NCBI GenBank assembly: GCA_014871385.1
Contig: CM026432.1
Span: 4,815,669 to 4,879,668, forward strand
Origin: Ceratodon purpureus
Lineage: Eukaryota; Streptophyta; Bryopsida; Pseudoditrichales; Ditrichaceae
DNA: 64,000 nucleotides
Direction: 5' to 3'
The first letter of the stretch is position 1; every line of letters starts with the position of its first letter. Positions 12,001-22,707 of this stretch are shown piece by piece. The position numbers were made by a program, and so were the translations under genes. The notes under the pieces are model-generated. The model was not told where the DNA came from and did no database searches. It saw nothing but the letters and a program-made list of their open reading frames with translations.

Positions 12001-13898
12001 TCCTTAAGAGGGGATGTCGGCTCCGAATGCGCCCCTGGCTGCCTTGCATTCTCGGGAACCACTGCTTGAAACGCTGCAAGGGGGCTCGCAACCCCCACCA
12101 CCGAGGCCGCGGCCATGGCTGCCCACATCTGCCCCTCTACATCAAAATTCCCCTCCCCCACATTCACCCCCTCCTTAAGCGGGGATGTCGGCTCCGAATG
12201 CGCCCCTGGCTGCCTTGCATTCCCGTGAACCACTGCTTGAAACGCTGCAAGGGGGCTCGCAACCCCCACCACCGAGGCCGCGGCCATGGCTGCCCACATC
12301 TGCCCCTGTAATGTAAAATTCCCCTCCCCCACATTCACCCCCTCCTTAAGAGGGGATGTCGGCTTCGAATGCGCCCCTGGCTGCCTTGCATTCTCGGGAA
12401 CCACTGCTTGAAACGCCGCAAGGGGGCTCGCAACCCCCACCACCGAGGCCGCGGCCATGGCTGCCCACAACTCCCCCTGCAGACCAAACTTCTCCACTGC
12501 GACACGCTTCGCCTTGCTCCTCGCCTGCAGAGGCTCTCCATTACACTTCGCCCTCGCGGTCCGCAGCATAAACTCTTCTTTCCCCACCTCAAACCCCTCG
12601 ACCAAGACTCGATCCCTCTCTACCTCCGAGACTACTCTCAACTTCTCTCCCCATCCGTCCTCACTCACTTCCTCTCAGTCCGCGACTGCAAGCATCATCG
12701 TAAGCCTTACAAGTACAAAGGAAACCCCAAACCCCCATTCCCGAATGCTTACCTCCTCCGTAGCTGGAGCTGGGTCCGATCCTCCTTGGTCGGTCGCCAT
12801 GGCCTCCTCCAAGCGCTCCTCCTCACGCCCCTCCATTCTCTTCACAAACTCTTCCCCTTCCGTAGCCGCGAGGGTATGTTGAGATTCGGCTTGATGGTTT
12901 GGCTTACCCCTCCCACCTCGACCTTTCTTCCCTCGAGCTTTGCCCCTCCCTCGGCCTTCCCCCACGGCCCCTCGACCTCTACCCCGGGCCGACCCCTCAT
13001 CCAGATCTTTCTCGGACGGAAGTGCGAGAGTATCCTGAGATTCATCATCCTCCCCACTTCCGGGGTTCCCCCTCCCCGCAGAACTACCAGGTTCCATAAA
13101 AGCAATCCCCTTCCTACCTACGCCCGCCTCCATGATTTCTCGCCCAACTCTACGAGCCACGGCTCTTAATGCCTCTGTCTCGGACTCCTCCTCTACATCC
13201 ACCAACGCTCTCCGTGCACCTTTAACCTCTTCCTCGACACTAATCCAGTCGCCCCTCTTAACAAATAATAAAGAAAATGACAAGTTTTAGTTCCCGAAAT
13301 CCATTCACACAAACTTCAACTACGTCTCATTTGCCATTAAAAGCTTCACCGATGAAAAATAGATTACGCAGCACGGGCACTGTTTTGAGTTTATTGAGTT
13401 GCTCCACTGAATCAAGCATAAATGGACGAAATGAGAACAGTAAAGCACGAAATTCACTACCTCGGTATTAGAATTGCCTCCCGAATTTGAATTCGTCTCC
13501 CGCGCTGACGAGTCCTTGAAACTGATCGAAGGTTGTGGTGTCTCCAAAGTCGGACTGGAATTGAACCCTAGCTCTTCTGTCATCTCTATGTGTTTTTTCC
13601 CGCTACTTCTTACCTCATGTTCCTGATGCTCAACTACTATGTCCTCTAAAACCTCGTCCTTGACCTCTACTATGGACTCTAGAATGAGTTTACGAATGCT
13701 ACAAAAATTTTTAGCCACCGGCAATCCAGCTCCCCGTCTCTTTAGAGGAGCACTCAAAATGTTGCCATTCCAGTTCGCTTTTCTACGCGATTCTTTCCTC
13801 TTCCTCGCTCTCCTATTCGTAAAATCTGTACCATAAGATTTTCTTCTACGATTGGGAGTGACATAAGTGGAGGAAGCTGACCCTCCACTCTCCTTCAT
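1..13898 (-). CDS. Giant 16-exon gene: 57-aa repeat array + CTD-like segment + ParB-like domain + degenerate N4/N6 DNA-methyltransferase-like domain (3' end beyond window)
   Basis: Exons in transcript order: 13461-13898, 12753-13256, 4777-12671, 4636-4695, 4243-4509, 3365-3948, 3075-3270, 2787-2984, 2487-2702, 2150-2391, 1993-2049, 1383-1926, 944-1297, 589-859, 318-503, 1-210 (open to the left edge). All junctions are GT-AG and phases chain, except that the third exon is one base short. The start ATG (13896-13898) follows an in-frame TAA. More than 4,000 codons. Domain order: basic/Ser-rich N-terminus, Arg-Gly-rich segment, about 45 57-residue modules, PTSP/Y-rich CTD-like segment, ParB-like fold (GNHRLAA, 3494-3520), an unassigned Trp-rich region, then a methyltransferase-like domain (IIVDIPEN near 1200-1222; VLDWKAGTG and IGRHIIAFEDD at 430-612). 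ParB-methyltransferase fusions are known in phages and bacteria; a role in DNA binding or modification is inference. It could be two genes split at the array. Confidence 0.6.
4906..12474 (-). repeat. Coding tandem array: about 45 units of 171 bp (57 aa)
   Basis: The unit is 171 bp, an exact multiple of three, so all frames stay open and the plus strand shows many mirror ORFs. Each unit has an Ala/Val-rich hydrophobic stretch beginning MWAAMAAASVVGV, an AFQAVVxxNARQ segment, then HSEPTSPLKEG and a variable hexapeptide before the next MWAAM. Four main hexapeptides alternate: FDVEGQ, FTLQGQ, LNELGE and FHVEGQ. Their order recurs as multi-unit blocks (for example FDV-FTL-LNE at several places), so higher-order duplication of 3-5 units has occurred. 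Units are nearly identical, which points to recent expansion. The array is much GC-richer than the flanking intergenic DNA. It lies inside the third exon of the giant minus-strand gene. Confidence 0.95.
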
Positions 13899-14492
13899 GT
13901 GTCTAACTATCGATACATCTCTCCTCACAATATGCCTCTCCTTTTAACATCCCTTCATCTTATATATCCCAACCCGCCAACCCCTCTGACTCAGCCCTAA
14001 ATACTTACCTTACGCTTGACTTACTTTAATTATTTGAAACTATAATTAAATGCAATTTGAATTAAAGCTGATGAGATCAATCTATTATTATGAGAGAGAA
14101 TCTGGAGTCCACCAAATAATAAAAGATTTGAATTAAGCACTGGAATACTTGTATCAAATATGGAAGCATATGACGGCTCACTCTAATCTCACCAAACTTC
14201 ACATCGAATAGAATCGGTCTCACGATTCAATTATTAAAGGCGTAGTTCTAAAAACTCCTACCCAGTACAGTTGGGCCTGCAAAAAGCAACATTCTTATTA
14301 GTTAGCGCCGTCTCTCTTAATTCATACATTCGTTAGATAACAGAATGAATCATTCTCCACCTGTTCACGTGGCCATTCCAACCTGAATAAAATGATCAAC
14401 AGCAATGCATCATTCCTCTCACTTTGCTCTCGCGATACAGCTTCGGTAGTACTCTCACTCTCCTCCGTTCTTTCACTGAGTTGCCTGCGAAC
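13899..14492. promoter_or_regulatory. Divergent intergenic region between giant gene and transposase
   Basis: About 590 bp separate the ATG of the giant minus-strand gene from the first ATG of the plus-strand transposase. It must hold both promoters and 5' leaders. It is AT-rich in the middle (14,030-14,160). A possible splice acceptor at about 14,440 would allow an upstream leader exon for the transposase. No clear shared motif was recognised. Confidence 0.5.
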
Positions 14493-17400
14493 ATGGGGAT
14501 GGTCTGTCTGTACGCCCAAGGCATGGGCATCCCTCTTAGGTTTCGCGTAGATAACAATGGTCTAGCTACAGTTTCCTCTCTTCGCCTGAGTCTCAGATTC
14601 CATTTCCGTGAGGATACAATCAGTATAGAAGAGGAAATCTTCGATGACGTTACTGCGGAGGTTACCCACACCCTCGGGCAACTCTCTATGAGAGATGAGA
14701 ATAATATGTTGCAGTGGAGACTCTACCCTGGATCCTATAGAGTCTATGGTCTTACTGATTCTCTGATGGCTGCATCCACTGAGATCCTCACCCCCCGTCG
14801 CTCTTCTACTTGCACAATTCAGACTCCCTTACCTCGTGATGTCAAGGTCAAAGTCGAGCCTGGTACTGAAACTTCAGACGTAGACAAACCTCCCCCTCCG
14901 TCCGTCATTTCTCTCTCCTCTGATGACGAAGTCAGTCCCGTCAAGTTGGTGCCCAAGGTCCACGCTGATACTCCTCCTTCCAATGTCTCTCCTCCATTGT
15001 CCCAGGTCACAGTTAGCATTGTTCCGCTCCTTCAACAGCTTGCAAAGGCGCGTGGGTCAAAAAACATTCTAAAGAAGATAGACTATTCCACTATTAGACA
15101 CGAGAGAGTAGAGTACTTGCCTGCGAAGTTTGATGGTCCGGTTCTTTTTGAGTTGCCCCCAGCTGCTGCAGGTTCCTCTAAGCTCGCCGCCAAGTCAATG
15201 CAGGGAATGGACAAACGATACGACGGACACTTGTGGACCAAGACCATCACAACAAACATCAAAAACAACTTCGGACTGTCCTTTAGAAGTTCCACCTGTG
15301 TCGGATGGCTGCGCTGCACCAACGAGGAGTGTGACTTCTTGAAGCGTGTTCCCAAGATCTTCGAGGTTAACGAGACTGAGTTCGAAGGCTGTACCCTGCA
15401 AGCTTTTCTCATGGATCAGCCTCCTCCATCTGATTCCACGCTAGTGTGCAAGGTATGTAAAGAACCTCCTTCATGTGTAGCTACATGCGAGGCTAAAATT
15501 TATTACGTTGTGGGCAAACCGAATCAGACTAGAGCTTGTATTCACATAGGAACACATCATCATCCAGTGAAAGTTGGAGACTACAGAGACTCTAAAGCAG
15601 AAATTAGTAGCTTAATAGAAGAGCAGGTAGAGATGAACAATAAAGCAACAAAGAGCGCCGTCGTCTTGGAGGCGAGCAAACTCCTCATCGGGAGCTACCT
15701 TCTACAGCCCGAGGATGCACCACCGAGGAAGCTGACGATGGAGGAGCTGGTTCCTGTTCTGGATCGTTGCAAAGACATGGCGTCACCAAACATCCGCAAC
15801 AAAGTCGCCACCTTCAAAAAATTCAAAAGGTACGGAGTCATGGACGGTATCACCAAGCTCCGTGGTAACAGTCTCTGGGCGTATGTCCAGGAGAATAGGT
15901 TTCCTGGTCAGGGATCTATGCGTGACAAAGTCTTCCTGTTCAAGATGTCGGAGGTCGGGCCGGGAAGTGGTGTCGACTTGGTCAGCCGTATGCAAGCTGG
16001 TGGCGACTTGGAGAACGCATGGATCATGTTCGACCATGTCAAATGCGTCAAAGACTGGTCGACGATGGCGTGCCATGTGTACGACGCCACCTACTGCCGC
16101 GTGATGACAATCGCCACTTGCGACATGCAGTCCGAGGACACGGACGCCCAGCTCGTCTTCTGGAAAAACTTGAACCTGGTCATGGAGATCAATGGCGTTG
16201 CAGCGCCGAACTTCAAGGGGTTCATGGCGGATAACGCACAGGCGAATTGGAATGCAGTGCGAATCCTTTACGGCAATGGCAACAAGGAAGACCCAATGGA
16301 GGACCGGGAGAGGTCGTGCTTGTTCCACTGGACTCAGAACATGGTGGCGTATACGCAGAAGCACTTCCCCGAAGAACTCTGGGAACAGCACAAGAAGATG
16401 TGCACTCAGTACAAGAATGCGACCAGCATGGCAGAGGCGGAAACTCTGTACCACGCGTTGCGAGCATGGTGGGCATCCACCGGGGTCGTCGGCGAAAGCG
16501 GGCTCATCAAACTCGATCAGTGGCTGTCATTCTGGCACCATCGCTTCCGCCAGTGGGGGGGTTTCATGACCGAGGTATGATCTCTGCACTCTGTTCTGAT
16601 GTTTTTCATACTGGTTTCTTAGCCCTAACCTACAAAACTCTAATCGGTGAATCTAACGGCACCTACTATCAAAACTGCAGAAATTCACGGAAGAAGAACT
16701 CACAGAGATGCCCACCTGTAACCTCGCCGAAACAGTTCACAACAAGTGGCTCCAAGCTTCTGGAAACAACGGGAACGACCTCTACGTTGCTACCGTGGAC
16801 GATTTCGTTCGGGCATTTCTACAGGTTGTCAACTACTACCAGTTCCTCAAAGGTGACGTCGGCGGAACAGGACCGTCCAAGAAGGAACTCAGGCTCCGGA
16901 TGGCTGAACGCAACGCTAAGAAATGGGGAAATCCTACACTGCTCGACAAGCCCATGCTCGATATGCCAGGCGCGGATGAGTTCTGCACCCGTCAGCCTAT
17001 CATGCCTGGAGCGGAAGTCTTCGGTTCACAAAAGCGAAAAGCCGACGTCCCCATCGGAGCTGACGAGGAGTCTCATCGCCCGGACAAGACAAACTTCTCA
17101 CGCCCAAGAGGCCCAAGACGTGCCGTCAGGGCTCGTCCTATGCAGATGCCCGTGATTGTGGAAGACGACTCCGAACACGACACCGAGGTACAATGTACCC
17201 AACCTCCTGCCCAGGAAGTTGATTCCCCTTTACCTTCACCCGTGAACAAGGGCGGCATTCGCCATGTCAACGCGGTTGAAGAAACCAAGGTCGACGTGAA
17301 GCAGTGGCACATTTCCAGACTTCACAAACTTTCTGCAAAGTGCTGCTGGGCCCAAAGAGCTGAAACGAAGAAGAAGTGCACTGAGAGAATCGTCAGGGGG

Positions 17401-18173
17401 CCCCATTGCACAGCTGCACCGACCTACACTGGGCTTTGGACTAATTATCGCAGGAACATAGTCGAGAAGACAGAGTTCTTCTTCTGCTCCGACGATATTG
17501 AGCGCTGCGTGAAAGGCTCTAAGCGCAAGTGGGTAGCGCACTACTCAAAGGACCATGAATTCCCCTCCATTCCAGAGGTCTGGCCAGTGAAACTAGGTAC
17601 TAACCTAAAACTGACGGAGATTCTTGCCCTCGAAGCAGCAGGCTTTCAACTTCCGCCGAAGAAGCCGGTCTCCCCAAGACGCCTCTTCTCCTCTGCCCCG
17701 CCCCTGCAAATCTCAGCTCGGTGCCAGTCCCTGCAGACGCTGACCGCTACCCAGGCAAGAGAGACGGCAAGATGGTGAAGCGCACTGCCACTCGTCCCAA
17801 TCCGGCGCAGCGACTCTCCATGGGCTCCTCCGAGTCACTCAAAGCGCGCCTCCGTTCCGTCACCATGATACTAGAGCCGGGCCACGGTTGCATCATTGGG
17901 CTGGATTCGGGCGTCGCTCCACACATCACTCGGTACCAGATTACCATCAGTTCTTACCCTGGTTGCACTTGTCCCGCATTCAAGAAGACGATGACTACGT
18001 TCCGAGGCAGGACTCAGTTCACGTATTGTAAGCACCTTTACTACATACTCTTGAAGGTCTGCAACCGTGATCCCGAAGCGGAGCTTTTCATCCATGCGCC
18101 CACCTTCAGCTTTAACGAGGTCAAGCTACTCCTAGAGAGTGGAATCTTGCGTCACCCCTTGGCGAAGAAGTAG
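14493..18173 (+). CDS. Mutator-like (MULE) transposase with SWIM zinc finger
   Basis: Exons 14493-16574, 16681-17596 and 17737-18173 (1,144 aa). The last intron explains an apparent frame change near 17.7 kb; a frameshift is the alternative. Residue positions count from the ATG at 14,493. A Cys/His region (CTNEEC, CKVC, CxHxGTHHH) resembles the FLYWCH/WRKY-GCM1 fingers preceding MULE catalytic domains. The RNase H-like core shows D531 (YDATYCRVM), D580 (GFMADNAQANW), the C-x2-H signature CLFHW (C609, H612) and a candidate E711 (NLAETVHNKW). The C-terminus carries a SWIM finger, CTC then x18 then CKH, at 17,964-18,035. The acidic N-terminal part has VKVEPG (SUMO-site type) and VISLSSDDE (SUMO-interacting type). 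It should cut and paste DNA at matching TIRs in the nucleus; domestication is possible. It looks intact. Confidence 0.85.
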
Positions 18174-18427
18174 GTAGCCCTCCTACTTTAGAACTGCCAT
18201 TTCCACAATGGCCATTGATAACGTACTGAATGATTTTAGTAATATACCATGTACTAAGTCAGCAATACAGAAGCTGTATTGACTTTTTCATTATATTAAA
18301 GGCTTTGTCGTTCACATTGATTGCATTCTATTTCAAAACATTCTATCTTGAACAAGTGCACTATATACCTCGTATCCCCTGACATGTACCCTTTATTACA
18401 GCAAACATATACTTGTTATTAGATGTC

Positions 18428-18943
18428 CTAATCTTCGAACCTAACACGTTTAGGGTTGCCCACTACACTATCAGCAGGGCTGCGAACCTCTGACTGTACT
18501 ACATGACAAACTACATTCGCGTTCACTTTCGGTCCCACACTTGCCAAGTGTCCTTGGTATGAACGTTTCAGCAATGGCCCACCTCCCCGCCTCCGATTCA
18601 CTGATTCCCTGGAATAGGTTCCCCTTGGGATCATTCCAACCTTGGAGTATGCATGAGGTTGTAAAGGCACATCTGCGTCCTCCTCCAGCACTCTGATATC
18701 ATCCGAATTTTCTGAACGTGGAGGGTCAGCTCTTACATCCGGTTGCACGTCAACATCCGTTGTCAAAGGACGCCCTTGGCTGTTGGCCATCACCTCTTCT
18801 TCGTCCTCCACCTCAACATATGGTTGAAATGGACAAACATCGTCAGCAAGTGAAACAACAATATCTCTGACGTCTTCCATAACTGCTGTCCCGCAGTACG
18901 GAAAGAGCTTCACAAAACACCAACAGAAAAGAGGAAGAGACAT
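18428..18943 (-). CDS. Small acidic protein of unknown function, convergent with the transposase
   Basis: A 171-residue ORF from a true ATG (18941-18943), ending 254 bp from the transposase stop. No family recognised. The N-terminus is hydrophobic with Cys and Phe, the middle is acidic (EVEDEEEV; SENSDDIRVLEEDAD) and the C-terminus is basic, ending NPKRVRFED. Nothing indicates an intron, though the hydrophobic start could be translated upstream leader. The position between the transposase and the heptamer terminal array suggests a third gene of the putative large element. It could instead be a shortened host gene. Confidence 0.5.
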   Translation of the reverse strand: MSLPLFCWCFVKLFPYCGTAVMEDVRDIVVSLADDVCPFQPYVEVEDEEEVMANSQGRPLTTDVDVQPDVRADPPRSENSDDIRVLEEDADVPLQPHAYSKVGMIPRGTYSRESVNRRRGGGPLLKRSYQGHLASVGPKVNANVVCHVVQSEVRSPADSVVGNPKRVRFED

Positions 18944-19235
18944 TCCATAATCCTAACTTAAATATCCGTGAAGGAGATGCTTGGCGCCCTTGAATTTCGG
19001 CTATTCATTCATTTGAAAGTTGTCATCGTCCTCAACTGAATGGAAAAGGATGAGGGTTGAGCAGAAGTCATTTAGCATTTAAAATTTAAAAGTAATAAAA
19101 TAAAAGAAAAAAAAATTATAAAACAAAAAGAAAAAAAAAAAAAAAAAACCTTTATAAAAAATGAAATTAAAAAAATAAAACTAAAAAAAAGCAAAAATAA
19201 ATATTAAGGTTGAAAATAATATGAAGGCGACTAAG

Positions 19236-19505
19236 AAAATGAAAGAGAAAATAAAATGAAAGAGAGAATAGAATGAAAGAGAGAATAAAATGAAAGAGAG
19301 AATAAAATGAAAGAGAGAATAAAATGAAAGAGAGAATAAAATGAAAGAGAGAATAAAATGAAAGAGAAAATAAAATGAAAGAAAAAAAAAATGAAAGAGA
19401 AAATAGAATGAAAGAGAAAATAAAATGAAAGAGAGAATAAAATGAAAGAGAAAATAAAATGAAAGAGAAAAAAAAATGAAAGAGAAAATAAAATGAAAGA
19501 GAATT
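19236..19505 (+). repeat. Purine-rich microsatellite, period about 17 bp
   Basis: About 15 imperfect copies of AAAATGAAAGAGAGAAT with some units lacking bases. The plus strand is almost pure purine plus T. The surrounding 18,944-19,943 is otherwise A-rich, non-coding DNA with poly(A) runs at 19,110-19,150. I see no gene there. Confidence 0.9.
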
Positions 19506-19954
19506 AAAGGAAAGGAAAGATAGATAGAGTAATGGAAGTTAATATGAAAAATAAAAGAAATAAACCATGTAGACCATGGCGGATGATTTCTAACAATGTT
19601 AAGAAAATGTTACGATATTAAATGTTACTTTATCCCTCTTAAGAAGTTCAATACCAATACATTTTAAGCGGTAATTTGCATATAAATTTGAGGAGATAAG
19701 GGGAATTAATGTATGCCTGAACTAGTTAGAAGGAGCTGGAGCATAGTAATTGGTGCACGTTAAAAAATTAATCACCAAGAAAAGAGAAAACGAACTACAA
19801 ATTCAATGAAAACACTGTAATTAGTCCACGGTTATAGGGTCAATTAAATTACTAAAATTAGTATTTTTCCAAAAATATACTGGGAATATTCGAATCTTCT
19901 AATTTTATAATTTATTTTTAGTAAAAAAAGTGCTATTTTTAGGTTTTGTCCCCC

Positions 19955-20042
19955 ACTCTGTGCTCTCCGCTCTCCAAATCTGCGCTCACCGCTCTCCGCT
20001 CTCCGCTCTGCGCTCTGCGCTCTCCGCTCACGTACAAGCTAC
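19955..20042. repeat. Heptamer array GCTC(T/A)C(C/G), candidate terminal repeat
   Basis: Tandem heptamers (GCTCTCC, GCTCTGC, GCTCACC) interrupted once by AAATCT run to a final GCTCAC followed by GTACAAGCTAC. The same heptamer logic forms the terminal inverted repeats of the 43.3-45.9 kb element, where the array ends GCTCACAAGATAGC. Read this way, it is a right-hand element end with the element lying to its left. Confidence 0.6.
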
Positions 20043-20119
20043 GTCCATGATGTCTCGTGCAAGGCCTCCTTCAGATGATTTTTCTCCTTCGACTAGTCCA
20101 CATGGCATGTACAACCTTT

Positions 20120-20640
20120 ATTAATTCTTGTTCACCTAATGTAGATAAATTCCTCAATGTCTAAAGAATTATATTCAATCCACCATGTGAATAAGTTCTT
20201 TAATCTTTCAAAAGATTAGATTCTATCCATCCTTTGTGAATAAAAACTTGAGCTCTCATAGAACTCTTTTATCCACCTTGTGAAGGTTTCTTTAAAATCC
20301 AAAGAACTCTTGCATTCACTCTTTGAGAATAACTTCTTTGATCTTAAAAGATTTCTGAACTATTCATTCTAAGTTCAAAGTGAATAAATTCTCCAATGTT
20401 CAAAAGAATCCTCCCATTCACTTTTTATGAATGAATTCTTAATTATATTCACTTAGTAAATGAACTCATTATCTTTAAGGACTTAAAATCTATTCACCTT
20501 GTGAATAAATTCTTCATCTCTTTAAAGAACTAGAATCCATCCACCTTGTAGATATATTCTCCAATGAATTCTTTTATCCATCTTTTGTGAATCAATTCTT
20601 TACATTGGTCTTTCTAAATATACTTTACATCTCTATCAAA
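20120..20640. repeat. Degenerate tandem repeat, period about 60-70 bp
   Basis: A diverged motif of the type ATTCACCTTGTGAATAAATTCTT followed by CTTTAAAAGA recurs six to eight times with indels. The same style of wandering, CTCAAAG-rich repeat reappears at 21,360-21,570. From 20,043 to 22,330 I see no convincing gene; the open frames there are short and low-complexity. Confidence 0.55.
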
Positions 20641-22330
20641 CGAGTCAAATAAAATATGAAAGTTCAATAATTTTAAATAATTCTATGGAAATAATTTCAA
20701 AGATTCAAGAATAAAAACAATTGACTTACATATTTGAGCCTTACCCAATATGCAATTTGTTCAATCTTTTTAAGAATCCTCTTTTAATTCCATGCTCACC
20801 TTCCCTATGTGGAAGATACTTTAACTCATTCTTTGCTAAGTGACATTTAGTCAACTTAACATAGAGTTTATTCTTACAAAGTATTTTATATAAATACTTG
20901 CAATGAATACAAAGAGTATTCTTCTTAGTCTTGGGGATATCAAGCTATCAAGATCCCAAACTTCTTAAAAATAACAATGAAAAATCACATCCATTATCTT
21001 TATCAAGTTGTTAATGCATTATTTAATTCAAAACTAAAAATATGAATAAATAGAAATAAAAAGATATTCTAAATGCAATCTTAAACATAGTTTCTTTCAA
21101 ATATTGATGATGTAATTGAGTAAAGTCTAACAAACTTAGCACAATAAATCAATTTTTTTAAGAGATCTAATTCAATACTTGATATCTATCTCCATTCCTA
21201 GTCCATCTTTCTATTTAATCAATTTAAATAGATGAATTATCAAGTGAAGCACTTGTCTCCATCTACCCTTTGGTAGATATGTTCTTTACTTAACCCTCAT
21301 GCTTCTTCAATCTCCAAAAGATTGAATTCTAAAACTCTAGGTTTAAAATAAATTTTATCACTTAAGATATAAAGTTATTTTTCTCAAAGCTTATTTTATC
21401 AAATTTATCTTTCTCAAAGCTTATTATCCAAGATGTTTTTTTCAATTTTAACTTACTCAAAGAGTTTGTCTCGAAGACATCTTTATCAAAGTCATCTTTC
21501 TCAAGTCTCAAAAATATCCTTCTCAAAGATATCAACCCTAAAGACACCAATCTCAAAGATATCTTTTGTATTCTTTGAGGAGAGAATCTCTGGCTAAAGA
21601 TGAGTCTTTATTTTCTATCTTTTCAAATAAACTAGTAAAGACCTACCACCTTTTTCTACATGCCTTCTTGAAATTCAAAAATGAAAAGATTTCATCTTTG
21701 AGGCAATCACATTTATCCTTGCTTGCAATCACATTTATAAAAATTATGCAACAACTGAAATCATGACAAATAACTATAGTGGTCTTGGCCCTTTCCTTTT
21801 TCACAAATAGGCAAGTACTAGCTTCTAAAAGCCCTTTTACTTGCATTTTTTTTTTTTCTATGCTCTTACATGCATGTCTTGGTTTTCATAAGTCAAATTA
21901 ATAACATGACCAAGAACCACTACACCTTCTCAAAAGTGCAAGATCTTATTCAAAAGTGCAAGATCTTATTCAAAAGTGCAATGAAAAAGACAATTATAGG
22001 TAACCTTAAAATCTTCTCAAAGGGCATGTTTAATCTTCTTTTAACTTTCATGACTTATTCCTCTAAAACAAAACATAATCTTCTTCTTCTAAGAGGATTT
22101 CAATTCATACATCATGCAATAATACATCAATGCACTTTCAACAATTCTCAACAACATCATGTACATGGTCCAGGAAGAAAAAACATAACCTGATAAATAG
22201 TGGCTCACCACCTCATCTTTCTTGTCTTTACTTTGTGTTGTAGTCCATGTCTCAAGTCCATCTCCATGTCTACATCTGCGGATGCGTTGGTCTTTGAATC
22301 GGCCATCTTTAAAAATAAAGATGACATAAT

Positions 22331-22707
22331 CTGCTCTGATACCAATGTAACATATATCTTTTAAGTCAACTAGAACTCTAGACAAACCTAGCCAACTTCT
22401 AAGTGTCTTTGGCATGAACCACCCAACAACGAGGTACTCCCTAAGACTCCAACCCAAATATATATTTGAGAAAATATAAAGTGGATTCCTCTTAGCCTTG
22501 GAGGGTCTTATATACCTCCCTACCATGCTTAGTTGCTTTCTAAAGTTATGGGACAATTACTTCTTAAAGTAAAAGTACTTCCCCTTATGATTTTAGAACC
22601 TTCTAGAACGTTCTTAGTTCTCTTAATTTTAGTGCAACCAATATCTTAGTCTAGACTAACTTTTAGCTAAATTAGCTTAGTCTTGACTTATCATAGCCAA
22701 CGCTACA
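22331..22707 (-). mobile_element. LTR (about 362 bp) with tRNA-iMet primer-binding site, copia type
   Basis: On the minus strand a segment starts TGTAGC at 22,707 and ends TGTTACA at 22,346 (imperfect terminal inversion TGTAGC/GTTACA), contains a TATA box (GTATATAAGACCC) followed by a likely transcript start region, and is followed after one base by TGGTATCAGAGC (22,331-22,344), the classic primer-binding site for initiator tRNA-Met used by plant Ty1/copia elements. A short ATG-led frame follows at 22,303 downward (starts MADSKTN), which would be the gag start but stops after about 33 codons. No pol domains and no second LTR were found in the window, so the element is a 5' remnant. Confidence 0.75.

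Larger units (their letters stand above)
1..20042. mobile_element. Putative giant Mutator-like element (left end outside window)
   Basis: This is inference from layout: a MULE/SWIM transposase, a divergent giant cargo gene, a small convergent gene, and at 19,955-20,042 a heptamer array ending GCTCACGTACAAGCTAC. That end resembles the right TIR of the 2.6-kb element at 43.3-45.9 kb (GCTCACAAGATAGC). No left-end counterpart (GTGAGCGG array) is visible inside 1-20 kb, so the left end would lie beyond base 1. Target duplication cannot be checked here. The alternative is a resident transposase gene lying next to a host gene. Confidence 0.4.

Noticed and set aside
5056..12311. Many plus-strand ORFs of 80-150 residues across the array (Pro/His/Arg-rich)
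   Set aside because: They are mirror frames kept open because the unit is 171 bp; they have no family similarity and repeat with the array.
4906..12474. CRISPR-like or centromeric satellite reading of the 171-bp array
   Set aside because: Units are contiguous with no unique spacers, and the array is in frame with spliced flanking exons. The length resembles some satellites by coincidence.
5838..12668. A stand-alone 2,276-residue ORF as the complete gene
   Set aside because: Its apparent start is GTG, not ATG, and its end is caused by the one-base deletion near 5,876. Splice signals and phase connect it to exons on both sides.
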